From assembly GCA_902569115.1 (NCBI GenBank), contig CACFTI010000026.1, positions 1 to 35,571 of the forward strand: a stretch of DNA of 35,571 nucleotides, in the 5' to 3' direction. Every line of letters starts with the position of its first letter. Position 1 is the stretch's first letter. The DNA is from an uncultured Verrucomicrobiota bacterium. GTDB lineage: Bacteria > Verrucomicrobiota > Verrucomicrobiia > Opitutales > Seribacteraceae. The notes below the pieces were generated by a model. It was not told the origin of the DNA. It did no database searches and worked only from the letters and a program-made list of their open reading frames with translations. Both the position numbers and the translations under genes were made by a program. Below, piece by piece: positions 14,790 to 25,328 of this stretch.

Positions 14790-15914
14790 ATGAAAATACA
14801 AAGCATATTTTTACCTTTCTTTTTATCTTTATTGAGTCTCTATTTTTTTTCATGCGGAGGTACGCCACCCGAAGCTACTGAAACTGAAGAAGCAGAAGAG
14901 GAAGTAGCAGCAACCGAATCGGAACCTACTGAGCCTGAGACAGAATCTGAGCCCGAATCCGAGCCGGAGGCCACTCCTGAACCCGAAACAGAATCAACTC
15001 CCCTTAAAATTGCGTATAGTGACTGGCCAGGCTGGGTAGCATGGGAAATCGGAATCCAAAAGAATTGGTTTGAGGAAGCAGGTGTAGATGTAGAATTTTT
15101 ATGGTTTGATTATGTAGCCTCCATGGATGCCTATGTTGCCGGTCAGGTAGACGCGGTGTGTATGACAAACGGGGACGCACTGGTCACCGGTGCCACGGGT
15201 AAGCCATCCGTGGGTATCATCGTTAATGATTATTCCAACGGTAACGATATGGTCGTAGCCAAACCGGGGATCGATTCAGTAGCCGATTTGAAAGGTAAAA
15301 CTGTCGGGGTGGAGGAAGGTTTCGTGTGTCACCTTCTTCTCCTCAAAGCACTTGAGGAAAACAACATGTCCGCTGACGATATCACTGTAGTAAATACTCC
15401 CACTGATGAGACACCGCAGGTATTGGCTTCCGGGAGTGTGGACGCCATTGCCGCATGGCAACCCAATTCAGGACAGGCACTCAAAAGCTTACCCGGTTCC
15501 AAACCCATATTTACTTCCGCAGATGCACCAGGAATTATTTATGATCTTCTTTGTGTGTCATCGGAAAGTCTTGAAGCAAATAAAGAAGACTGGGCGAAAG
15601 TGGTAGCCGTTTGGTATAAGATCGTGGATTACCTGATGGACGAAGCGAATATGGATGACGCATTAAAGATCCTATCTGCTCGGGTGTCTCTGGAACCTGC
15701 GGAATATGAACCGTTTTTTAAAGGTACCAAGATCCTGACCCTTGAAGAAGCTCTCAAATTCTGGGCTAAGGGAGACGGTTTGGATTCAGTGTATGGGTCA
15801 ACTGATATCGTCGATGACTTCAATGTTAAGTTTGAGGTCTACGAAGAACCATTGGACACCGGAAAATATCTTGATCCTTCCCTGACTAAAGCCTACGCGG
15901 AAACATCCAAGTAA
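14790..15914 (+). CDS. Lipoprotein substrate-binding protein of the guanidine/urea-type ABC importer
   Basis: A 374-residue SsuA/NMT1-type solute-binding protein. A lipoprotein signal peptide ends at FFSC with the lipidated Cys22. Residues about 25-70 form an acidic Glu/Pro/Thr/Ser linker, and the binding domain starts at [17 protein letters not shown]. Features of the family include [29 protein letters not shown] and AIAAWQPN. This subgroup (annotated as putative urea ABC binding protein) is found with urea-carboxylase-type operons. Since those operons are now known to degrade guanidine, guanidine is the likely ligand. It is the first gene after a sigma-54 promoter and is followed by a hairpin terminator, which should favour extra binding protein over the permease. 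Confidence 0.88.
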   Translation: MKIQSIFLPFFLSLLSLYFFSCGGTPPEATETEEAEEEVAATESEPTEPETESEPESEPEATPEPETESTPLKIAYSDWPGWVAWEIGIQKNWFEEAGVDVEFLWFDYVASMDAYVAGQVDAVCMTNGDALVTGATGKPSVGIIVNDYSNGNDMVVAKPGIDSVADLKGKTVGVEEGFVCHLLLLKALEENNMSADDITVVNTPTDETPQVLASGSVDAIAAWQPNSGQALKSLPGSKPIFTSADAPGIIYDLLCVSSESLEANKEDWAKVVAVWYKIVDYLMDEANMDDALKILSARVSLEPAEYEPFFKGTKILTLEEALKFWAKGDGLDSVYGSTDIVDDFNVKFEVYEEPLDTGKYLDPSLTKAYAETSK

Positions 15915-15919
15915 GTTTT

Positions 15920-15946
15920 GGGGTCGCCAACTCGGCCCCTCTTTTC
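15920..15946 (+). terminator. Hairpin terminator/attenuator after the binding-protein gene
   Basis: GGGGTCG (15920-15926) pairs with CGGCCCC (15933-15939), including one G-T wobble, around a six-base loop, and is followed by TCTTTTC. It lies 6 nt after the binding-protein stop and 46 nt before the permease ATG. It probably acts as a partial terminator that lowers downstream expression. Confidence 0.65.
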
Positions 15947-15991
15947 TGAGACTATTTTCTTAAATAGTTTTAGACTTACTGTTAGCCGCTG

Positions 15992-17344
15992 ATGTCGGAA
16001 GTGAAATCCAAAAGCCGTGAACACTGGTTTGGCATTCGCAAGGACTTGGCACCGGGTCGTAGAACTCTTTTAACCGTATGTTCTTTTGGTATTCCTCTTT
16101 TGGTGTGGGTCACAGTGAGCTATGTCCCTTTTATCTGGCATCCGGACATAAAACTCGAAATTTCCGCTGACCGGGATGGGGTCACCACCGTATTCACTGC
16201 CGGAGACCGGGTAAGTAAAGAATTTTTTCCCACTTTTGTGGAAGCTGTACGCCAGGAAAATCGCAAAGTTCTTGATGCCCGCGTAAAAAATAATCCCCAT
16301 TTCGTTTCCCGTCGTGAGAATATAAAAAGACTTCGCCACCTTGCTCCCCTGGGTGTAGCCAACGGTTGGCTGAAAAATAACGAGCGTCAGAATGATGAAA
16401 AAATATTTAACCTCTGGAAACAGCTAGCCGAAGGAGAGCTGGCTTCCAGAGCAATTTCTCTAAGTCAAGAAAACCTCGAAATTATTGAGGAAAACTGGAT
16501 CTTACTTTCCAAAGCCAGTCCCACTTTTAATTTAAAACTCTATCCTACCGAAGCTCTCCTGAAACTGATTCCGCAGGGCATCTCATCTAATCCGGTCTAC
16601 CTACCTGCCCCCCATGAGGTGATCAACGCGGGCTGGCTGGATTTCAATACCGTACCCGAAAACGGTATGCCTACCATGTGGGAAAGATACCGGCATTCCC
16701 TGAACATCATTTTCTGGGGTTTCGCGTATTCCTGCCTTCTGGGCATTCCACTAGCCATCCTTTGCGGGTCGTTTGATTTCTTTTCCAAGCTCCATGAGCC
16801 TTTCGTCGATTTTTTCCGCTACATGCCGGCACCTACTTTCAGCGTACTATTTGTAGCTTTTTTGGGAACAGCAGATGCTCCAAAAATCATGCTGGTTTTT
16901 GTGGGCACTTTTTTTCAACTCGTACTAGTGATTGCCAATACCACACGTCTTTTGGAAAACTCTCTGATCGAGGCTGCCCAGACTCTTGGGGCCAAACGCA
17001 GGCAATTACTGGGGCGTATTATTCTACCCGGCATTCTCCCTAATCTTTACAATGACCTGCGCATCCTCCTGGGGTGGGCATGGACCTGGCTGGTCATTGC
17101 CGAACTTATAGGAGAGAAAACCGGACTCACCGGATTTATTGATACGCAGGGAACCCGTTACAATTTCGACCGGGTATTTCCCGTAATTATACTGATTGGA
17201 CTGACCGGCTTTTTTACTGACCGTCTGCTCAACTGGTTACGCTATCTGTTTTTTCCGTGGACAGAAGAAGTTCGCCAAGCTCCGAAAGGACTGCTTACCC
17301 GCCTTTTACTTTCATCCACTGACCGAACCACCTATTTTAAGTAA
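15992..17344 (+). CDS. ABC transporter permease with large periplasmic N-terminal region
   Basis: A 450-residue inner-membrane permease. The first membrane helix is at about 25-46. A hydrophilic stretch of about 180 residues follows, and a standard permease core of five to six helices begins near 235. The coupling loop that docks the ATPase reads [20 protein letters not shown] (around residue 329-348), the EAA motif of binding-protein-dependent permeases of the SsuC/TauC group. Single-domain permeases of that group are usually about 250-280 residues, so the extra N-terminal helix and periplasmic region are a special feature. The ATPase gene follows after 8 nt. Substrate (guanidine) is inferred from the operon. 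Confidence 0.88.
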   Translation: MSEVKSKSREHWFGIRKDLAPGRRTLLTVCSFGIPLLVWVTVSYVPFIWHPDIKLEISADRDGVTTVFTAGDRVSKEFFPTFVEAVRQENRKVLDARVKNNPHFVSRRENIKRLRHLAPLGVANGWLKNNERQNDEKIFNLWKQLAEGELASRAISLSQENLEIIEENWILLSKASPTFNLKLYPTEALLKLIPQGISSNPVYLPAPHEVINAGWLDFNTVPENGMPTMWERYRHSLNIIFWGFAYSCLLGIPLAILCGSFDFFSKLHEPFVDFFRYMPAPTFSVLFVAFLGTADAPKIMLVFVGTFFQLVLVIANTTRLLENSLIEAAQTLGAKRRQLLGRIILPGILPNLYNDLRILLGWAWTWLVIAELIGEKTGLTGFIDTQGTRYNFDRVFPVIILIGLTGFFTDRLLNWLRYLFFPWTEEVRQAPKGLLTRLLLSSTDRTTYFK

Positions 17345-17352
17345 ACAAGATC

Positions 17353-18252
17353 ATGCCCCCTTCACTTGAACTTCCATCCTATCTGTCCCAGTCCCCCGAG
17401 GTTTCAGAACGGTTTGAAAAATTACGCAATCGTCCGGTAAAGCTCAAGGTTGAGAATTTGAGTAAGAAATTTGATACTCCCAATGGAGAAATCTCAGCCC
17501 TAAATAAGATTAATTTTCAAATTTTCCGCCGGGAATTCATCTCCGTCATTGGACCTTCCGGATGCGGAAAAACCACTCTTATCCGTATCCTCGCCGGACT
17601 TGACTTCCCCACTTCAGGAAATGTCTTTTTGGAAGGTAGAAAGATGGAGGGTCCGGGTGCTGAACGAGGTATGGTCTTTCAGGATTACACCCTATTTCCC
17701 TGGCTTTCGGTTAAGAAGAATGTAATGTTTGGACTCGAAATCAAGGGCCTTGGCAAATTAAAGGCGGAGGCGGAGGCAATGGAGTGGCTCGATATTGTGG
17801 GACTTGGAAAATTTGCGGATGCCTATCCCGAACAGCTTTCCGGTGGAATGAAACAACGGGTGGCGATTGCCCGTTCCCTGGCAAACCGTCCGGAGATTCT
17901 TTTTCTGGACGAACCCTTTGGTGCTCTCGATGCCCAAACCCGTTCTTCAATGCAGGCTTACCTTCTTAAAATCTGGCAAAATGTGGATGTGACCGTTTTT
18001 TTTGTAACTCATGATCTCGATGAGGCGATTTATCTATCCGACCGAATCCTGGTACTGCGGGCAAATCCAGGAGAAATAGATGAACTCATTGAGGTTCCCG
18101 TACCCCGCCCTCGTGCACCCGGACAATTTCTCACCCCGGAATTTCTTGCCACTAAAAAACGTCTTGAGGAACTTATCCGTCCTCCTGAATTGGCACAAAA
18201 CGACGAATTTCCGATGGTTCGTCTTACTGAGGTGGGAGATGAAGTGGAATAA
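17353..18252 (+). CDS. ABC transporter ATP-binding protein
   Basis: A 299-residue ATPase of the SsuB/TauB/NrtD group that powers the importer. Walker A is [10 protein letters not shown] (66-75), the Q-loop lies in [13 protein letters not shown], the signature is [16 protein letters not shown], Walker B is [16 protein letters not shown], and the switch His is in [14 protein letters not shown]. About 30 residues precede the usual start of the domain and about 50 follow it, both without recognised motifs. Together with the permease and lipoprotein it completes an importer. It is 33 nt upstream of the first deiminase-subunit gene. Confidence 0.92.
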   Translation: MPPSLELPSYLSQSPEVSERFEKLRNRPVKLKVENLSKKFDTPNGEISALNKINFQIFRREFISVIGPSGCGKTTLIRILAGLDFPTSGNVFLEGRKMEGPGAERGMVFQDYTLFPWLSVKKNVMFGLEIKGLGKLKAEAEAMEWLDIVGLGKFADAYPEQLSGGMKQRVAIARSLANRPEILFLDEPFGALDAQTRSSMQAYLLKIWQNVDVTVFFVTHDLDEAIYLSDRILVLRANPGEIDELIEVPVPRPRAPGQFLTPEFLATKKRLEELIRPPELAQNDEFPMVRLTEVGDEVE

Positions 18253-18285
18253 GCAAATGAAAAACGAACAGAATCGGGAGCAGTC

Positions 18286-19014
18286 ATGACTATCTCAAAA
18301 AAACTATTGTATGAAGTTGAACTAACTGGAGCCGGCATGTGGTCCAAAGTGTTGGGCAGAGGAAAAACACTCCGCATCGAAGATCTTACCGGAGGGGCAA
18401 ATGTGGGCATGCTTCTCTACAACGCAGATGAAAGACATGAACGCTATAACATGCCAGACACACTTAAAGGACAACAAATCTTCTTTGTCAGTAATCCATA
18501 TTGTCTGCATTCCGACATGGGACGCCTGCTTTGCTCAATCACGGCTGACAGTTGCGGCTGGCATGACACTGTCTGCGGATACATGGACGGCAAGCAGGTG
18601 AAGGAGAAGTTTGGCGAAAAAACTTTTCAGGATGCCGGGAACCATCATTACCAGAATGCCAGAGACTGTTTTTTGACTGAACTTGGAAAATGGGGACTTG
18701 GCGAACGTGATCTGGTACCCAATCTCAATTGGTTCAGCAAGGTGACTTCAAGTGAAGAAGGTGTGCTTGAATTTATCCCGGAAAACAGCAAGGCGGGAGA
18801 CTTTATAGAATTAAGAATGGAGATGAACACCCTTATTATACTTAACACTTGTGCACACCCAATGAATCCGGAACGGGAGTACCAGACTCATCCCGTTAAA
18901 CTGAGCGTCTATCAGACCGCCGCAACCAGTCCGGATGATCCATGTATCAAGTCCTGCCCAGAAAATGAGAGGGCCTTCCGCAACACCGAGGATTATCACA
19001 AACTAAGATTCTAA
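18286..19014 (+). CDS. cgdA: Carboxyguanidine deiminase subunit (UAAP1-type, DUF1989)
   Basis: A 242-residue DUF1989-family protein of the type called urea amidolyase-associated protein 1. Family landmarks are [52 protein letters not shown] and NLNWFSKV, and conserved Cys and His residues could bind a metal. Work on these paired proteins showed that the CgdA/CgdB complex removes ammonia from carboxyguanidine to give allophanate. The gene directly precedes its paralogue with a one-base overlap (TAATG), as expected for subunits of one complex. Which paralogue is called A or B follows my recollection of gene order. Confidence 0.85.
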   Translation: MTISKKLLYEVELTGAGMWSKVLGRGKTLRIEDLTGGANVGMLLYNADERHERYNMPDTLKGQQIFFVSNPYCLHSDMGRLLCSITADSCGWHDTVCGYMDGKQVKEKFGEKTFQDAGNHHYQNARDCFLTELGKWGLGERDLVPNLNWFSKVTSSEEGVLEFIPENSKAGDFIELRMEMNTLIILNTCAHPMNPEREYQTHPVKLSVYQTAATSPDDPCIKSCPENERAFRNTEDYHKLRF

Positions 19015-19655
19015 TGATGAAAGATCTGATTGAGAGTGAACTGATACCGGAAGAAGCCTTGCATACATCTGTGATCCCTGCCGGTGAACACTGGATGAGA
19101 AAAGTGAACGAGGGACAGTCACTACGAATTCTTGACCTCGAAGGGAACCAGGCAGTCGACACCCTTTTTTATAATGCGAGTGATACCGCAGACCGATACA
19201 GTGCAAGCGACACAATCCAGGAGCAGGGAAAACTTTACTTGACCACAGGCTCCAAACTGATGTCCAACCGGAGAACCCATCTTCTGACCATAACTGCAGA
19301 TACCTGCGGAAGACACGACACCCTAGGTGGAGCTTGTTCAAGAGAAAGCAATACAATGCGGTACTCTCTGGACAAGGAACACCTCCACGCCTGCAGGGAT
19401 AGCTTCCTACGCGGGCTTCAAGACTGGAGTCCGGACATGGAAAAAAGGGATATAACCTGCAATATTAATTTCTTTATGAATGTGCCGGTTACCCCCGAGG
19501 GAAGGCTAACCTTTGAAGACGGAATCTCAGCTGCTGGTCGCTATGTCGAATTAAGAGCGGAGACCAGTGTACTCTGTCTGATTTCGAACTGTCCCCAAAT
19601 TAATAATCCCTGCAACGCCTACAACCCGACACCTGTCCAGGTATTCATTTGGTAA
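19014..19655 (+). CDS. cgdB: Carboxyguanidine deiminase subunit (UAAP2-type, DUF1989)
   Basis: A 213-residue paralogue of the preceding protein. The strings [59 protein letters not shown] and [10 protein letters not shown] are the typical UAAP2 signature. The conserved Cys and His of CGRHDTLGG line up with CGWHDTVCG in the partner, so both share a fold. The heteromeric enzyme converts carboxyguanidine to allophanate and ammonia. The start could also be the second ATG at 19017. The carboxylase gene follows after 4 nt. Confidence 0.85.
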   Translation: MMKDLIESELIPEEALHTSVIPAGEHWMRKVNEGQSLRILDLEGNQAVDTLFYNASDTADRYSASDTIQEQGKLYLTTGSKLMSNRRTHLLTITADTCGRHDTLGGACSRESNTMRYSLDKEHLHACRDSFLRGLQDWSPDMEKRDITCNINFFMNVPVTPEGRLTFEDGISAAGRYVELRAETSVLCLISNCPQINNPCNAYNPTPVQVFIW

Positions 19656-19659
19656 ATAG

Positions 19660-22600
19660 ATGAAACTGATCGGAAGGATACTTGTAGCCAACCGGGGCGA
19701 AATCGCAGTCCGCATTATCAAGACTGCACAAAAAATGGGGATAAAAACAGTGGCAGTTTTTTCTGAGGCCGACCGCAGTGCACCCCATGTCCAAATGGCT
19801 GACGCGGCTGAATGGATAGGGCAAGCTCCGGTAGATCAGAGCTACCTAAACTCAGAAAGAATTTTACAAGCGGCCCAAATCCATAAAGCGGATGCAATCC
19901 ATCCAGGCTATGGGCTTCTTAGTGAGGACGCTGCCTTTGCTGAAGCCTGCGAAAGGCAGGGGCTGATTTTTATTGGGCCCACTCCTCGGCATCTTCGTGA
20001 ATTCGGGCTTAAACATCGTGCCCGTACTCTTGCTGCTGATGCTGGAGTTCCGCTAGCCCCTGGTTCTGAGCTAATCAGTGACTTGGCGGAGGCAAGGGAT
20101 GAGGCCGACGCGGTGGGCTACCCTATCATGCTAAAGGGTACGGCTGGTGGTGGTGGAATTGGCATGGCTTTGTGCGAAACTCCAAATGAACTGAATGAAA
20201 ATTTCGACCGGGTCTGCAGATTGGCTGAGTCCAATTTTGGAAATGCTGGAATTTTTCTGGAAAAGTTTTTCCCCCAAGCAAGGCATCTAGAGGTCCAGGT
20301 ATTCGGGGACGGCGAAGGACGAGCATTATCCCTTGGAATACGCGATTGCTCAGCCCAGCGTCGCAATCAAAAAGTTCTCGAGGAAACACCACCAATTGGT
20401 GTGAATTCGAAAACTCTGGAAGCCCTCGAGGAATCGGCAAGGAATCTCGCAAAAAGCGTCAGCTACCTATCCGCCGGGACTGTTGAATTTCTTTATGATG
20501 AAGATACTGATTCCTTCTTTTTTCTTGAGGTCAATACACGCCTGCAGGTTGAACACGGAGTCACCGAACTGGTTCATGGAATCGATCTTGTGGAATGGAT
20601 GATCCAGTTATCCCGTGGAGATAGCTCTATGTTTGATGAAGCAATCCCCTCTTTGCAAGGACATGCCGTACAAGCTCGGATATATGCGGAAAATCCTGCC
20701 CGGAATTTCGAACCGTGCAGTGGACTGATTTCCTCAGTGAAGTTTCCAGAAGATGTCAGACTTGATGGATGGGTGCAGGACGGGACCGAGGTTACCCCTT
20801 ATTACGATCCCCTGCTCGCCAAGATCCTTGCTCATGGAAAAGACCGGAACGAAGCGATCCAAAAACTTCAGACAGCACTTTCCCAAACCGAAATTCACGG
20901 CATTGAGACCAATATCGAATATTTGAACAATTGGGTGGAAAAACATTGGTCTGGAATGGAGCCGATTCATACCCGCAGTTTGGAGACATTTACTTTTCTT
21001 CCCAGGACCATTGAGGTGCTCCGGCCCGGAACCCAGACTACGATTCAGGACTATCCCGGAAGGCTCCGATACTGGGATGTAGGCATTCCCCCTTCCGGTC
21101 CGATGGACAACCTATCGTTTCGGCTTGGCAATCTATTGGTGGGCAATGAAGAGAGTGCGACAGGGCTCGAAATCACTGGTCTGGGACCAAGCTTAAAATT
21201 CAATCAATTCTGCGTTATTGCTATATGCGGGGCAGCCGGTGAGGTACTTCTCAACGATAAGCCGCTGGATTTTTGGCAGGCTCACGAGGTTTCTCCCGGA
21301 GACCTGCTTGACCTGGGCCAAGTCCGTCCTCATGGAATGAGATACTACCTGACGGTTTCAGGCGGATTGGATGTTCCCGATTATCTCGGAAGCAAGTCCA
21401 CTTTTACACTTGGGAAATTCGGTGGACATTGCGGGAGGGCATTACAAATAGGTGACATTCTGAGAATAGGTAATTTCGAGACTGACAAACCTCTTTCGAG
21501 AATAACTACTCATGGAATCCCCAAGATTTCAGACCATTGGACACTCGATGTATTGTACGGTCCGCATGCCGCTCCGGATTTTTTTACTAAAGAGTATATG
21601 GAAACTTTCTTTCAAGCTGTATGGGAAGTACACTACAACTCGGATCGGACTGGCGTGCGATTACTCGGACCCAAACCAGAATGGACAAGGCCTGATGGGG
21701 GTGAAGCCGGACTTCATCCCTCCAACCTTCATGACAACCCTTATGCTGTGGGTGCTGTCGACTTTACGGGAGACATGCCGGTAATCCTCGGTCCTGATGG
21801 ACCCAGTCTCGGAGGATTTGCATGCCCGGTGACAGTAATCACCGCTGACCTCTGGAAACTGGGTCAACTCCGCCCGGGAGACAAAATTCAATTCAGACTC
21901 GTTTCCCATAATGAATCCATTGAGTTACTCTCGCAGCAAGACAAAGTACTTTCACTCAAGCCAGACTCCGGAACAACTTCATCCATTTCCCCAAAAACAC
22001 CTGAGCGCATAGTAAGTATACTTGAGTCAGGATTGAGCGGAGAAGATGAATGGTTCATCCGTCAATCAGGAGACCAAAACCTCCTAATTGAATTCGGGGA
22101 TCCCATACTTGACCTACGTATTAGGTTTAAGGTTCATCTGTTTTATAAACTTCTTGTCGAGAGTAGGATTCAAGGGATCATGGACCTGACCCCGGGAATT
22201 CGTTCCCTTCAGGTTCATTTTGATCCAAGGACATGTTTGCGAAAACAGGTTATAAATTGGATCATTTCCAAAATCAATTTGCTTGGTCATGAAAAAGAAA
22301 CCTCAGTCCCATCCAGAATTGTTTGGCTTCCTCTTTCCTGGGATGATCCTTCGACACGTCAAGCAGTCGAAAAATATCAGAAGTCTGTCCGTGCTGACGC
22401 ACCCTGGTGCCCTGACAATATCGAATTTATCAAAAGGATTAACGGGCTAGATTATATTGAAGAAGTTCGTCAAATTGCTTACGAAGCCAGTTACCTTGTT
22501 CTTGGACTAGGGGATGTTTATCTGGGAGCCCCTGTGGCCACTCCTCTCGATCCCCGGCACCGATTAGTTACTACCAAGTATAATCCAGCCAGAACCTGGA

Positions 22601-23268
22601 CTCCAGAAAATGCAGTGGGGATAGGAGGGGCTTACCTGTGTATTTACGGAATGGAGGGCCCCGGAGGATACCAATTAATGGGTCGGACCATCCAGATGTG
22701 GAACCGCAACAACCTTGGTGGAAATTTTCATGGAGGAAAACCCTGGCTGCTTCGTTTTTTTGATCAAATTCGGTTCTACCCGGTCTCGGCCCGCGAGCTT
22801 GAAGAGATTCGAAATGACTTCCCTCTAGGAAAATATTCCCTTCAAATTGAAGAATCGAATTTTGACCTCAAGGAATACAATCAATTTTTATTGGATAATC
22901 AAGAGGACATCTCTCGTTTCAAATCCGCTCAGCAATCGGCTTTTGAAGAGGAACGGTTGAGATGGAAAGACGATGAAGGTGAAATTTTAGATGCTGATTC
23001 GAAAACGGATATAGAAGAGAGCCAAGCGATACCCGATGGAATGCAAGGGCTGGAAAGTCAGGTAACCGGAAGTCTTTGGAAGTGGACGGTTAAACCTGGC
23101 GACGCAGTGGAGTGCGGCCAAAAGCTGGGTATCATTGAATCCATGAAAATGGAAATTCCTTTGGAATCTCAGATAACTGGCACAATTCACTCATTACTTA
23201 AAGCAGAGGGTGAACTGGTCAAAAACGGAGAATGCCTGCTTCTCCTTGAGAAAGAAAAAGTCTCCTGA
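19660..23268 (+). CDS. Biotin-dependent guanidine carboxylase (urea carboxylase family)
   Basis: A 1202-residue cytosolic enzyme with all domains of the urea carboxylase family. It has a biotin carboxylase part (about 1-450: VANRGEIAVRIIKTA, ATP-grasp loop KGTAGGGGIGM, LEVNTRLQVEHG), a KipA-like half (about 455-770, starting GTQTTIQDYPGRLRYWDVG), a KipI-like half (about 795-1010), and a C-terminal biotinyl domain with ESMKM and biotinylated Lys1163. It uses ATP and bicarbonate to carboxylate its substrate. Because both carboxyguanidine deiminase genes are adjacent, guanidine is the likely true substrate; urea is the alternative. Allophanate hydrolase is a separate gene, overlapping by one base, unlike the fused fungal urea amidolyase. 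A biotin ligase is not in the window. Confidence 0.93.
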   Translation: MKLIGRILVANRGEIAVRIIKTAQKMGIKTVAVFSEADRSAPHVQMADAAEWIGQAPVDQSYLNSERILQAAQIHKADAIHPGYGLLSEDAAFAEACERQGLIFIGPTPRHLREFGLKHRARTLAADAGVPLAPGSELISDLAEARDEADAVGYPIMLKGTAGGGGIGMALCETPNELNENFDRVCRLAESNFGNAGIFLEKFFPQARHLEVQVFGDGEGRALSLGIRDCSAQRRNQKVLEETPPIGVNSKTLEALEESARNLAKSVSYLSAGTVEFLYDEDTDSFFFLEVNTRLQVEHGVTELVHGIDLVEWMIQLSRGDSSMFDEAIPSLQGHAVQARIYAENPARNFEPCSGLISSVKFPEDVRLDGWVQDGTEVTPYYDPLLAKILAHGKDRNEAIQKLQTALSQTEIHGIETNIEYLNNWVEKHWSGMEPIHTRSLETFTFLPRTIEVLRPGTQTTIQDYPGRLRYWDVGIPPSGPMDNLSFRLGNLLVGNEESATGLEITGLGPSLKFNQFCVIAICGAAGEVLLNDKPLDFWQAHEVSPGDLLDLGQVRPHGMRYYLTVSGGLDVPDYLGSKSTFTLGKFGGHCGRALQIGDILRIGNFETDKPLSRITTHGIPKISDHWTLDVLYGPHAAPDFFTKEYMETFFQAVWEVHYNSDRTGVRLLGPKPEWTRPDGGEAGLHPSNLHDNPYAVGAVDFTGDMPVILGPDGPSLGGFACPVTVITADLWKLGQLRPGDKIQFRLVSHNESIELLSQQDKVLSLKPDSGTTSSISPKTPERIVSILESGLSGEDEWFIRQSGDQNLLIEFGDPILDLRIRFKVHLFYKLLVESRIQGIMDLTPGIRSLQVHFDPRTCLRKQVINWIISKINLLGHEKETSVPSRIVWLPLSWDDPSTRQAVEKYQKSVRADAPWCPDNIEFIKRINGLDYIEEVRQIAYEASYLVLGLGDVYLGAPVATPLDPRHRLVTTKYNPARTWTPENAVGIGGAYLCIYGMEGPGGYQLMGRTIQMWNRNNLGGNFHGGKPWLLRFFDQIRFYPVSARELEEIRNDFPLGKYSLQIEESNFDLKEYNQFLLDNQEDISRFKSAQQSAFEEERLRWKDDEGEILDADSKTDIEESQAIPDGMQGLESQVTGSLWKWTVKPGDAVECGQKLGIIESMKMEIPLESQITGTIHSLLKAEGELVKNGECLLLLEKEKVS

Positions 23269-25088
23269 TGCCTGCAATAACCATAAGTGAACTAAGAAAG
23301 CAGTACCAAGAAAACACATTGACGCCTACTCTCTTGATTGAACGCCTGTGGCCTAAGTTAGAAGAAGCGGATCCGGCAATCTGGATCCATCGAATATTCA
23401 AGAAATCTCTGCTTACAAGGGCAGCTGAACTGGAAAGCAAGGGTGCAAAAGGACTGCCCCTTTATGGAATTCCTTTTGCGGTGAAAGACAACATGGATGT
23501 CGCCGGATGTCCAACATCTGCGGGTTGTCCAGATTTCACTTACGAAGCGACAATCAATGCACATGTGGTTGAACTTCTACTTTCCGCTGGGGCCATCCTT
23601 ATCGGCAAGACGAATATGGACCAATTTGCGACCGGACTCGTAGGTACCCGAAGCCCTTACGGAGTACCCGGAAATTCATTTAACCCTGATTTTATTCCAG
23701 GAGGATCAAGTTCAGGTTCTGCCGTGGCTGTCGCAAAAGGTCTTATTTCTTTCTCACTCGGTACTGACACCGCAGGTTCGGGACGGGTACCTGCCTCCTT
23801 CAACAATCTTCTTGGCTACAAACCAACCCGTGGAATTATCAGTAATCGCGGGATCATTCCTGCCTGTCGGAGTCTGGATTGTGTGTCTGTCTTTGGTTTG
23901 CAGGTTAGTGACATCTCGGAGGTGCTTTTAGTTTTGGAAGAGTGGGACCCACACGATCCATTTGCCAGACAGAAAAAGATTCCGTCATCGAGAAGCTTTC
24001 CAGAAAAACCGAGAGTCGCTCTGCTGGAAGATGATCAGCTTGATTTCTTTGGTGATTCAATTGCAAGAAAAGCCTATGAAAAAAGTATCGGTATACTTGC
24101 TCAGTCCGGCCTCAATCTCGATACCGTTGATTTAAGCCCATTTTTAAAAGCTGCAGAATTGCTTTATGGCGGGCCTTGGGTTGCGGAGAGACATATTGCC
24201 ACCAGTCCTCTCATTACCGAGTCTCCCGAATCTTTCCTCCCCGAGACCCGAAAAATTATTAGCGGAGGAAACGATCCGTCAGCCAGGGACGCCTTTCTTG
24301 CATACTATAAACTAGCCGAACTTCGTAGGGAAGCAGACAAAATTTGGCAAAGTTTTGATCTTATGGCACTTCCGACAACCGGTTCAATATACACGAAGGA
24401 AGCAATCTCCAAAGACCCTATCGAACTGAACACCAAACTAGGCCGCTACACTAATTTCATGAACCTGCTGGATCTCTGCGGATGTGCCGTACCAACAGCA
24501 TTCCGCGAAGACGGATTACCGGCCGGTTTGACACTTTTTGCTCCGGCATTTCATGATCGGGAAGTCCTCTGGTGGGCAGGGAAAATTCACCGGAATGCTG
24601 AAACCGGAGCGGGACTGGAAATTGAATTCGAGCCTCAATCATTTTTACAGACAGAAGAAATGGAAAGTATTGATCTTTTTGTCTGTGGTTCGCACATGTC
24701 CGGACTTCCCCTCAATAGTCAACTAACTCAACTGGGGGCGAAATTTCTTTGTACTGCTGAAACCTCTCCTTATTACCGAATGTTTATTTTGCCTCCAACA
24801 GAGTCACTACCCATAAGACCCGGTTTGGTCCGATGTTCGGAGGAAACCGTTTCACTCCCCGGAGAGCTCTGGAGAATACCGATAAAAAACTTCGGATCCT
24901 TCTTGCTTAAAATTCAATTTCCACTTGGTATTTCGCAGATCAAACTGAATAACGGAAAAACAGAGTATGGTTTCTGCTGCGATCGCAGCGGCGTCGAAAA
25001 TTGCCCAGAGATTACCCACTTGGGGGGTTGGCGTAGTTACCTTGCAGAAAAGCAAATCGATAGCTCAGTAAGCTCGGAAGGGAAATAA
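23268..25088 (+). CDS. atzF: Allophanate hydrolase
   Basis: A 606-residue amidase-signature enzyme that converts allophanate to ammonia and CO2, the last step of the operon pathway. The Ser-cisSer-Lys triad is visible as Lys73 in FAVKDNMD, the serines of GGSSSGSAVAVA (146-157), and nucleophile Ser171 in GTDTAGSGRVPA. The C-terminal domain (about 465-575, LFVCGSHMSGLPLNSQL onward) matches the AtzF/DUR1,2 C-terminal domain, so the protein is full length. Its ATG overlaps the carboxylase stop by one base. It is the last gene of the operon. Confidence 0.93.
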   Translation: MPAITISELRKQYQENTLTPTLLIERLWPKLEEADPAIWIHRIFKKSLLTRAAELESKGAKGLPLYGIPFAVKDNMDVAGCPTSAGCPDFTYEATINAHVVELLLSAGAILIGKTNMDQFATGLVGTRSPYGVPGNSFNPDFIPGGSSSGSAVAVAKGLISFSLGTDTAGSGRVPASFNNLLGYKPTRGIISNRGIIPACRSLDCVSVFGLQVSDISEVLLVLEEWDPHDPFARQKKIPSSRSFPEKPRVALLEDDQLDFFGDSIARKAYEKSIGILAQSGLNLDTVDLSPFLKAAELLYGGPWVAERHIATSPLITESPESFLPETRKIISGGNDPSARDAFLAYYKLAELRREADKIWQSFDLMALPTTGSIYTKEAISKDPIELNTKLGRYTNFMNLLDLCGCAVPTAFREDGLPAGLTLFAPAFHDREVLWWAGKIHRNAETGAGLEIEFEPQSFLQTEEMESIDLFVCGSHMSGLPLNSQLTQLGAKFLCTAETSPYYRMFILPPTESLPIRPGLVRCSEETVSLPGELWRIPIKNFGSFLLKIQFPLGISQIKLNNGKTEYGFCCDRSGVENCPEITHLGGWRSYLAEKQIDSSVSSEGK

Positions 25089-25328
25089 TGGGGGGCAACC
25101 TTTTAATTTTTGATTGTCAATTATTTGATTTTTCACTTTCGGTTATAACGAAGGTTGTGATGTTAAAACTAGATTACACTTATTGGTTCTAAATTCTAGG
25201 AACAGTCAAACAAATCGAAACATCAAATATCTGGATCAGGCCTATACATTATTTATCAATGAATTAATAGAGGCTGGAAACCCAAGTCACTGATTTCCAT
25301 CAAAAACGATTAGCCGAAAAGATGGAGT
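25089..25328. other. Intergenic region after the guanidine operon
   Basis: This is 240 bp without a credible gene. It holds one hairpin, ACTTTCG (25135-25141) pairing with CGAAGGT (25149-25155), including one wobble, but without a T-tract on either strand. It may be an RNA processing or weak termination site. Convergent transcripts from both sides end here. Confidence 0.35.

Noticed and set aside
25135..25155. Hairpin after allophanate hydrolase as an intrinsic terminator
   Set aside because: The stem is only 7 bp with a wobble, and no T-tract follows on either strand, so it does not meet the usual criteria.
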